Shown: positions 9,516-16,546 of the stretch, piece by piece
Layout: the number at the start of each line of letters is the position of its first letter
Numbering within the stretch: position 1 is the first letter of the stretch
Source of the DNA: Chromera velia
Lineage: Eukaryota; Sar; Chromeraceae
Direction of reading: 5' to 3'
DNA length: 21,894 nt
Assembly: GCA_018398765.1 (NCBI GenBank)
Contig: JAHBMJ010000863.1
Span: forward strand, 1-21,894
The notes under the pieces: generated by a model
Database searches by the model: none
What the model was told of the DNA's origin: nothing
What the model saw: only the letters and a program-made list of their open reading frames with translations
Translations under genes and position numbers: made by a program

Positions 9516-9546
9516 AGCGTGGACGTGGCTTTGAAGGGGGAGGGGG
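9516..9546 (+). repeat. Upstream copy of the polypurine-tract block
   Basis: The 16-mer AGCGTGGACGTGGCTT (9516-9531) followed by a 14-base purine run (9533-9546, GAAGGGGGAGGGGG) duplicates the block found just before the 3' LTR, 326 bp further on. It lies about 100 bp after the stop of the 311-aa frame. It could be a second plus-strand primer or a relic of an older element end. Confidence 0.6.
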
Positions 9547-9841
9547 CATGTGCACTGGGTATACGGTGGAGTCAGTATGGATGGTGGTTGGGAGTAACTG
9601 TTGTGATTGTTTGACTGGAGTGGACTATGAGCTGACGATGTGAAAGAGAAGAAGAGCCACAGAAAAGATGGTAAAGGAAATTCTGAAAACAGAAATGAGA
9701 GAGATAAAAGAAAAGAAAGACGATCTTTGGTTTTCTACGACGCCGCAGATATAAGAAAAAGTGATGATCTAATCAACGATTATTACTCCATTGCCCAAAA
9801 GAGTTACATAAGAAGATTCACTTGCGTTTTCCATGTAAGCC

Positions 9842-9873
9842 AGCGTGGACGTGGCTTCAGAAGGGAGGTGGCA
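9842..9873 (+). promoter_or_regulatory. 3' polypurine tract block
   Basis: AGCGTGGACGTGGCTT (9842-9857) is followed by AGAAGGGAGG (9859-9868), then TGGCA and the start of the 3' LTR at 9874. A purine tract at this position is the expected plus-strand primer of an LTR retrotransposon. Confidence 0.7.
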
Positions 9874-10128
9874 CGTAACGTTGTGAGGCTAGCCAGCCGT
9901 GCAACGGTACGCGAAGCAGCATGTCAGGCCATATCGAGATGCGCGCAGTTTGAGCACATTTGCATCCATGCAATTAAGCTACGCGCATGCATGCAGTCAG
10001 CAGTGAGTCAAGCCTTCGTATAAAAGTCTGTAAGGGAGTACCTAGAAGTAAGAACCTTATATGACAGAACTTCTTATACCATATGAGCCCCGTACAACAA
10101 GCTAGCCACTGCACCACACTCCGTAGCG
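9874..10128 (+). repeat. 3' LTR (255 bp)
   Basis: It differs from the 5' LTR at six positions (corresponding to 7157, 7162, 7173, 7224, 7228 and 7329 of the 5' copy), all transitions, and has no indel. The TATA-like TTATATGA is conserved at 10057-10064. Confidence 0.92.
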
Positions 10129-10133
10129 ACTAG
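10129..10133. repeat. Target-site duplication, right copy (ACTAG)
   Basis: It matches 7075-7079 and abuts the end of the 3' LTR. Confidence 0.85.
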
Positions 10134-10159
10134 ATTAAATATACAGTGTAGTTAGGAGG

Positions 10160-10177
10160 AACCAAATTAATTTGGTT
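10160..10177. repeat. 18-bp perfect palindrome
   Basis: AACCAAATTAATTTGGTT equals its own reverse complement. It lies 32 bp from the retrotransposon's right end in AT-rich DNA. No associated gene is seen. Confidence 0.8.
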
Positions 10178-10628
10178 ACCGGGCGGCCGTTATCATATTT
10201 ATAGGTACGGTAGTAAGTTGCGGCAGAGGTACCATGGTAGTAGTAGTATATAGGGTTTTTTTCTTATAATCTTACGCTTTTCAATAAAAAGATTCATAAA
10301 ATATGAAACAATCAATTAAAAAATTATAAAAACTCTTTGTAGAAAACCATTAAAATGATTGAAAACAATCGTTTTACATTTTTCTAATGGAACATTAATG
10401 TGCGGGACCTAATAAACTGGCCTAATAAATTATGTCACCTTATGAATTTAGGTAATGTCACAATGATGTAAAAAATTAAAAGAATGTTAGAGTAATTGAG
10501 TTTAACTAAGAGTTGTTTGAGTTTTGGAGGAGGTAAGAAGGCAAGAAACAATATCATGCATGCAACAATCATGAATAAAAGCACTGTTTATACCTCTAAT
10601 ACCCTACATTTTATATAGCGAATAAAAC

Positions 10629-10817
10629 AGAACCTGAAACCAAACCTCAACCTGAAACCAAACCTGAACTAGAAACCGAACCTGAACCAGAACCAGAAAC
10701 TGAACCTGAACATAAACCAGAAACCGAACCAGAAACCGAACCTGAACCTGAACAAACCGAAAACCAAACCTGTACCTGAACAAAGAACCAGAACCAGAAA
10801 CGAGCCAGAAACCAAAC
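10629..10817. repeat. Degenerate hexanucleotide minisatellite (AACCTG/AACCAG/AAACCG)
   Basis: About 30 tandem six-base units based on GAACCT, GAACCA and GAAACC. Because the unit is a multiple of three, it reads as alternating Glu-Pro, Glu-Thr and Lys-Pro dipeptides on the plus strand and Val/Phe/Gly-rich sequence on the minus strand. Neither is flanked by a plausible gene. Confidence 0.85.
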
Positions 10818-12400
10818 ATAAAACTGTATTACTGTACTCTGGACTGTACATGTGTTAGGGCAAGAAGGTGTAATAGACAACCGAATCAGAGATATCGGTT
10901 GCTTCAGTGCAGCTAAGACAGAAGAGAAGACAGACAAAATTGATTTAGACAAACAGCTGTTCTTGCCTCGTTGCTCGTACCTCAAGTCTCGCCTTTTTTC
11001 AGAAACTAGCTCATATACAAGCTCTCTCTGTAGAATCAAATGAATCAATCGTGAAATTCAGAGAACTCACTGTTACTCTTTCATCTTTTTAGAATAGATA
11101 CATGATAAATTACAAATTAAGAGCTTAATCTAAAAGCAAGGATAAGCATGCATGCACGCTTACGCGTTTTTTTTACCGTTTTGCCGGGGCTTTTGGTCTA
11201 AACTACCATCGCTATAGTTACTTGACGCCGGGGTCTAGAACCCCCCCGGTTACTGCTCACAAGTTACCAAATCCATCATCCATGGTCACCATGAAATCGC
11301 TCAACCCCCCTGGTAGTTCTCCCTAACCGTACTGTATAAGATTAAAGTTTATTGTATCATACTCTAACTCATAGATACTTATAGAGTCGAGACAAATCTT
11401 AAATGAAGCCACCGTTCAAGCCGGTGTAAAGAGATTTTCCTAGAATTTTCTAGGGGACTTTAAGGAAGTACCAAAAGGTATATCTAGCTATAGCAGGAAC
11501 TAAAACAGAAAAAGAGATAAAGAACTGCCATAATTAATGCTAGGAAATAATACTGAATGAAAAGAGGTGCCATTCGATTTATAATTAGGACTAGGATTAG
11601 GATTGGGGCAATTTAGGGGTCGATATTAGGAGTTAATAATAGACTTAAAAATGTGAATGTGAGCTCGATCTGGGTGAAACTATGAGTATAGTTGTCTTTA
11701 AAGCCCTACCAGTAGCTTAGGATCTGGCGTTGCTAGGTTTTAACTAAGGTTTAAGCTACTACTAGTAGATTTTATACTAAATCATCATGCATTGTGGGGG
11801 CGACTTCTAAAAAACAAAACGGCGACAGTGTCCTAGGACATAAATAAATCACTTTAAGTACTAGTTTAAATATCACTTATTACTTATCATTATCATCCTA
11901 GTCATCATTATCGTACATTAAAGCTAACATATCTGTATGCGTCACTGTGCATCAATATTAGTAAATCCTAGAGTAAATCAGCTCAATCTAATTAATACAT
12001 AATAATAATAGAATTAGGATGGATTGGCTATAAAGAGCCACTTTTTTACATTTGCAATCATTTGCAGATCGAGAGCCTGAAGTATTGTACGCTTTACGCG
12101 GCAAGTCTGATATGTGCTGCGATCGACTAGGTATATATTTTGTTAGACATTTTTTTTATATATAATTTATATTTGACATGGTTTTTACACCTAGTTTTAC
12201 ACACGGTCTGCAACTGGCTGCGAGTGATCATAATCATTTTTATTGATTAGATTGCGATGATCAATGCATGCGATCCAAATTAAGCCGGAATCCTGCCAGT
12301 CCAGGTTTGGTATGAGGTCTTGACCGTCGGATCACTTCATTTTTTTTTATCGGTGGCAGCACAGCTAGAACGTTCTGATAGCCACGTTGGCTTGACGAAC

Positions 12401-12946
12401 TCTTGAGTGTTCTGCTACATTCTGCTGTTGGCAGGCCCATTGGATCCTCGTATGGACTGCTCTTTACAGTCCTCACCGCACCCTCCCAGCCTGTGTGGAA
12501 CAGTGCAACTGACACCAACGCAATGGCATATAAGGTTAACCGCACATTTAATACTCAACACGGTTCTTGCTGGCTGCCGCTGCTGCTGTTTGTGCCCATA
12601 CGCGCAGAAGTTGCGGTCGCGATCAGCAATTCGGAGTTCGAATGGGATACGGTAAGTTCCTTTCACGCATTTCGTCCAATCCTCCCAGCCGGAGGGACCT
12701 GTGAATGGAGCAGCCCGCGCTCTGTCCCCCTCCCGTTCGCGGTCCCACTGCACTCAAAATCTGCGCGCACATCCACAGGGAGAGACATAAAATCAGTCTT
12801 CTCATACCCACGTCTCGCTTGAATGACGGTGGGTGGTCTTGGCGGTCTGTGGGGATAGCGAGCCGAAAAGAGTGGGTTGCAATGCAAGGGTCTGCAAAGC
12901 GTGAATCACTCATGGCAACAAGAGACTTGAGCGACAAGGAGAGAAG

Positions 12947-12947
<1 letters not shown>
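12401..12947. other. GC-richer unique DNA, no gene called
   Basis: After the AT-rich island, composition returns to that of the flanks. A 139-codon plus frame (12403-12822) and overlapping minus frames are open, but none has a domain, splice support or composition suggesting a gene. Confidence 0.4.
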
Positions 12948-13007
<60 letters not shown>

Positions 13008-13040
13008 GAGAGGAGAGGAGAGGAGAGAGAGAGAGAAACA

Positions 13041-13080
<40 letters not shown>
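12948..13080. repeat. Compound (CA)n-(GA)n-(GGAGA)n-(CA)n microsatellite
   Basis: A CA run (12948-12976), a GA run, about five GGAGA/AGGAG units (about 13001-13025), a GA run, then a second CA run (13037-13080). Confidence 0.95.
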
Positions 13081-13083
<3 letters not shown>

Positions 13084-13256
13084 GAGAGAGAGAGAAAGAG
13101 AGAAAGAAAGAGAAAGAAAGAGAAAGAAAGAGAAAGAAAGAGAAAGAAAGAAAGAAAGAAAGCAAGAAAGAAAGAAAGAAAGAAAGAAAAAGAAAGAAAG
13201 AAAGAAAGAAAGAAAGAACAGAAAGAAAGAAAGAAAGAAAGAAAAAGAAAGAAAGC

Positions 13257-13292
<36 letters not shown>

Positions 13293-13306
13293 AAAAGAAA
13301 GAAAGC

Positions 13307-13337
<31 letters not shown>

Positions 13338-13415
13338 CAAGAAAGAAGGAAAGAAGGAAAGAAGGAAAGAAAGAAAGAAAGAGAGAGAGAGAGAAAGAAA
13401 GAAAGAAAGAAAGAG

Positions 13416-13470
<55 letters not shown>
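13081..13470. repeat. (GAAA)n tetranucleotide microsatellite, about 390 bp
   Basis: Tandem GAAA units with GCAAGAAA, GAAAAA and GGAA interruptions that themselves recur in a higher-order pattern, for example AAAAAGAAAGAAAGCAAG at 13242-13259 and again at 13292-13309. Almost purely purine on the plus strand. All six long open frames across it are artefacts of the repeat. Confidence 0.97.
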
Positions 13471-14089
13471 GCCGTTTCCCTCCCTCTTTTCACGTACACA
13501 ACTGACAAAAAAGAAACAGAGAAGCAAAGACAAAAGAACGACACGGTCGCTCTGACACCCTCGGCAGGAGCTGAGCGCCCCTCACATAAGACAAATAACA
13601 GGCAGGCAGGCAGGGAGACACCTAGACGAAATACTTCTTTTCAGACGGACGGACTGACAGACAGATTTTTTTTTTTTCGTTCATTTCCTTCCCTTCCTTT
13701 CCTCCTTCCTTCCTTGCCTCCTTCCTTTCTTCCTTCCAGGTAGGCAGATAGATGGACGGGCAGGCGGAAACGCACACAGACACAGAGAGAGCGCGAGAGG
13801 TCTCAAAAGGAGGGGCAGACAGCGGGAGCTTCAGATTCTGGTACGGACACGAGAGAATCAAACAAAAGAGAGAGGACTCAGCAGCAGATAAAAAAAGGGG
13901 GGATCAACGAATCAGTCATGCAAAGAGCCTATGCCGTCTCTTTGCCGCCACTTCCCTCTTTCCTCCCTTCCTCCTTCCTTCACTCTCCTCTTCCAACTGT
14001 TCAACCTGACTCTCGCTTGTTCAATCTTTATTTCCACCCACTCACCAGCCATTTGAGTGCAGCTGTGCACACTTACGTGTGCAATAAAA
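13471..14089. other. 3' flank of the macro-domain gene
   Basis: It holds short GGCA, CCTT and T runs and the probable 3' UTR of the minus-strand macro gene at its right end. No other gene is seen. Confidence 0.6.
14027..14032 (-). terminator. Candidate polyadenylation signal AATAAA for the macro gene
   Basis: AATAAA on the minus strand lies about 60 nt past the TGA of the macro-domain gene. The position is plausible; the signal's use is inferred. Confidence 0.45.
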
Positions 14090-14941
14090 TCACGATGCCG
14101 CCCCTTCTGCTGCCTTTTGCCCTTCAGCAGGTGCATCTCCAGTGGGCGGCCCCTCTGCACCGCTGCCCCCGTCTCCTCCAGGAGCCGCTTCAGGCGCAGC
14201 GGCTGCTCCTTCCTCGCTTTGCTTTGGCTCAGAGGGGGGAGCCACACCTTCCCCTTCCGCTTTCTCTTTGGGTTTCTCTGGACTTGCTGGAGCTTCTGCC
14301 CCTGCACCCTCGCTTTTCACTAGAAGCTCGGGATGCTTCTTTGCAAGGCCCTTCAGGGCCTCCATTTCAGCATCTGTATACGCAACAAGATGCACCTCTT
14401 CCAAGCCCTCATATGCAGATTCAAAGATGGCCTCCATGCCAAGACCCAAGACGTGCTCGAGGGAACAGGTGCCCCTGAAGACCCCGGCACTCAAAAGCGC
14501 AAAGCCTACGTAGGACACTGCACTCTTCGCTGCGAGACCAAGAGCCTCTGCGTAAGCGTTCTTCAAAAGCTTGTCGCATGGTCCTGAGTTGTTGCCCCGA
14601 CCCATCAGGACAGGGTAATCAGGACCGACGGCGTGCACCACATACTTCCCGTACAGCTTCCCGTAGCTGTTGGGACCTGTGAGCACTGCCGACCCATAGT
14701 TAATCCTCACACCCCTCGAAATCTCAGGCAGTTTTTTGCGGTCATTCACGAGAGCCTCGCCCCCGGCATCATTCACTGCTCGGTCCACTGCCCCACCAAA
14801 CACTCCCCCTGTATTGGCGGCATTCACGATTGTCACCTTCTCCTTCGGCCAGTCTGTCCCTTTTCCAAAATTAATCACAGAGCCCTTCGAAATGCACAAA
14901 AGGCCATACCGCAACTTCAACCGGATCTGCACGTCAACCAT
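14090..14941 (-). CDS. Macro-domain (ADP-ribose-binding) protein, single exon
   Basis: The 283-residue frame is uninterrupted. ATG 14941 is chosen because the domain begins right after it; the frame is open further upstream, but that part is Pro/Ser-rich and looks like 5' UTR. Macro-domain features in order: VTIVNAANTGGVFGGAVDRA (residues ~36-55, with the NAAN adenine/ribose-binding element), a central GSAVLTG strand followed by YVVHAVGPDYP (the family's HavGP motif), NAYAEALGLAAKSAVSYVGF, and ALLSAGVFRGT, corresponding to the usual P-A-[IL]-S-x-G-[IV]-[FY]-G loop. The glycine-rich loop is unusual (GGVFGGAVD in place of the common GGGGVDGAI). Residues after ~205 form a low-complexity Ala/Pro/Glu/Gly tail. 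Macro domains bind ADP-ribose or remove it or its esters; binding versus hydrolysis cannot be told here. It has no introns, unlike its neighbours, and is head-to-head with the TRAPPC13-like gene. Confidence 0.9.
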   Translation of the reverse strand: MVDVQIRLKLRYGLLCISKGSVINFGKGTDWPKEKVTIVNAANTGGVFGGAVDRAVNDAGGEALVNDRKKLPEISRGVRINYGSAVLTGPNSYGKLYGKYVVHAVGPDYPVLMGRGNNSGPCDKLLKNAYAEALGLAAKSAVSYVGFALLSAGVFRGTCSLEHVLGLGMEAIFESAYEGLEEVHLVAYTDAEMEALKGLAKKHPELLVKSEGAGAEAPASPEKPKEKAEGEGVAPPSEPKQSEEGAAAAPEAAPGGDGGSGAEGPPTGDAPAEGQKAAEGAAS

Positions 14942-15612
14942 TTTCTTCTGGAGAGAAAAGGACGAATGTCTATGGCGTGAGTCTGGCGCGTGGAGGTCGA
15001 GAGTGGAGAAACAGGGAGGGGGCAAAATTGGAGCCAGGAAGAGAGGATCGAAAACCCGGGGGCCAGATCGAAAGTGACTGTCTCGTGTAGGCAAAGAGCA
15101 GTCACCGTAACAGAGAAACATGCCATTCGCTTTTCAAGTTCGCCGTTGAAATGCTCTCTCCCGGCCTCGACAAGAGAATCACTTCAAACGATCTGGCACT
15201 GATCATTGAAGTGGCTTTGAGATGGCTACAGTTGCCGTCTCCGTCTCCTGCATGCCGAGCCAGACCGAGCACAGCCCCGATCAGCCCCGCGACCCGCGTC
15301 TACCTGAGACATCGACCTCGCGTCCGCGTACGCTATCGTACGCTGCAATCGACTGTTGTCAGAATTAAGACGTCGACACCCTAAGTTCGAGAGAATCAAA
15401 TCTTACTAGCTTCAACCATTGCAGTGGATCGACCGTCCAGCTGAAGCCTGAGCAAAATTTGAACATCTTACTTCCGACACTCCTACGCCGAGATAGGTCG
15501 TACAAATGCTCCGAGCAGAAAAATTAACGGAAAGTACACATCGGCGTGCCCAGACAGAAAAATAGATGAAGTCCGACTGCAGGATAGAGACTGATTCCCT
15601 TCGTTACCCCTG
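14942..15612. promoter_or_regulatory. Divergent promoter between the macro and TRAPPC13-like genes
   Basis: The 671 bp separate the two opposed start codons. A TGCATGC lies at 15249-15255 followed by CpG-rich sequence (CGCGTCCGCGTACGC), an arrangement like the RPL8 promoter. No TATA box is obvious. Confidence 0.5.
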
Positions 15613-16509
15613 ATGCCCGGACATTTGGACTCGGTGCCGCTGTTCAATGACGCAGTGGCCACTGTAGTCATTCCAGGGCTAGATTCAGACCTCTCGCTGG
15701 ATGAGTGTCACCTTCTGGACTCCAGTCGAGAGAAGATTTTCCTTGGAGAGCAGCTTTGCGTTTTTGTGATCATCCGACCAAAGACGTTTGTGGAGTCTGC
15801 AGGAGATCTTGGCTTCACACACCCAGCAGCAACTCCTGTCGTACCACTAGGTACAGATGAGGGACAGGACAATCCGCAGAAGGGCGAAGGGCCGAGTGTC
15901 TCTTCAGAGACGGCGGCTGAAGGGGGAGGAGGAGACGGCAAAGGACAGAGCACCGTTCGGGTTTTGCAATTCAAGGAAGATCGCAGCTTTGTGGATTTGG
16001 GGGAAGAGAAAGAGGGGGGGGTGACTTCTCCTGGGGAGGGAAGCAGGGAGTCTTTTCTTGCATCTTCCGTAAACATTTCTGCATGGGCGAATCGTTTTCT
16101 GCGGCTCCGTATGCAAATCGACGTAGTGGATAAGGTGGGTTAGGTATGGAAGGCGGAACTGCATGTGGGGGTGTACTGCTTGTAGGATAGGCCTTTTGGT
16201 CGCTTCCTGTCTGTTCGCAGCATCCGAGCCGAAGCGTTGCTGCTTTTCACCTCCTTTCACGAGATGCATAACTCCCGTCCTCGAGAGACCTCGTCTCCTC
16301 GTTTGTTCTGCTTTTGTCGCTCCTGCTCTTCTTTGTTTTCGCCCTGGCAGCTCCCCTTCTTTGTCCTTCTCCTTGCGACGCCTGTTTGCGCATGCAATTT
16401 TCCTGTCTTTCACATTCCTTGTAATCCCTGAAGGGTTTTTTGGGGGGGATCAGCCTCCCCCGTCCTCCCTCCTTTCCCTCTCCTTCCTTCACCCCCCGCC
16501 CTGCCTCGT

Positions 16510-16546
<37 letters not shown>

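Larger units (their letters stand above)
7080..10128 (+). mobile_element. Non-autonomous LTR retrotransposon (gag-like only)
   Basis: Two direct repeats of exactly 255 bp (7080-7334 and 9874-10128, constant offset 2794, no indels, 6 mismatches, about 97.6% identical) bound a 2,539-bp interior. A 5-bp target duplication ACTAG flanks the whole unit. TGGTAGCAGAAC directly follows the 5' LTR and resembles a primer-binding site for initiator Met-tRNA. A purine tract lies just before the 3' LTR. These features orient the element on the plus strand. The interior has gag-like charged open frames, but I see no protease, reverse transcriptase, RNase H or integrase motif. It is too short for a full pol, so it must depend on another element in trans. 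The LTR ends are CG...CG rather than the usual TG...CA. Confidence 0.9.
6930..12400. other. AT-rich island hosting an LTR retrotransposon
   Basis: From about 6930 to 12400, outside the retrotransposon's internal region, composition shifts to AT-rich sequence with many short A/T runs and stops in every frame. The DNA on both sides is GC-richer and microsatellite-laden. No host gene is visible. I could not define clean ends or a target duplication for the island itself, so it could be an older decayed element or ordinary AT-rich intergenic DNA. Confidence 0.55.
10134..12400. other. AT-rich stretch without genes
   Basis: There is no convincing coding frame; the few frames above 60 codons are short and featureless. 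It contains the hexamer minisatellite, short hairpins (for example GGGGTCTAGAACCCC near 11230 and CATGGTCACCATG near 11281) and, from 11439 to 12195, an unusual density of CTAG tetramers. Confidence 0.6.

Noticed and set aside
11581-11632. TTAGG-like repeats (GGACTAGGATTAGGATTGGGG) suggesting an interstitial telomere
   Set aside because: Only two or three imperfect units, no consistent heptamer, and the region is AT-rich with many TTAG and CTAG words by composition.
12403-12822. 139-codon plus frame and overlapping minus frames
   Set aside because: There is no domain, no codon signal and no splice context; competing frames on the other strand are equally open.
12705-13544. Long Lys/Glu- or Phe/Leu/Ser-rich frames on both strands
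   Set aside because: They are translations of the CA, GA and GAAA microsatellites; all frames are open because the repeat lacks stops.
14942-15121. N-terminal extension of the macro protein upstream of ATG 14941
   Set aside because: The frame is open, but the added residues are Pro/Ser/Arg-rich and unlike a macro protein; the domain begins right at the chosen ATG.
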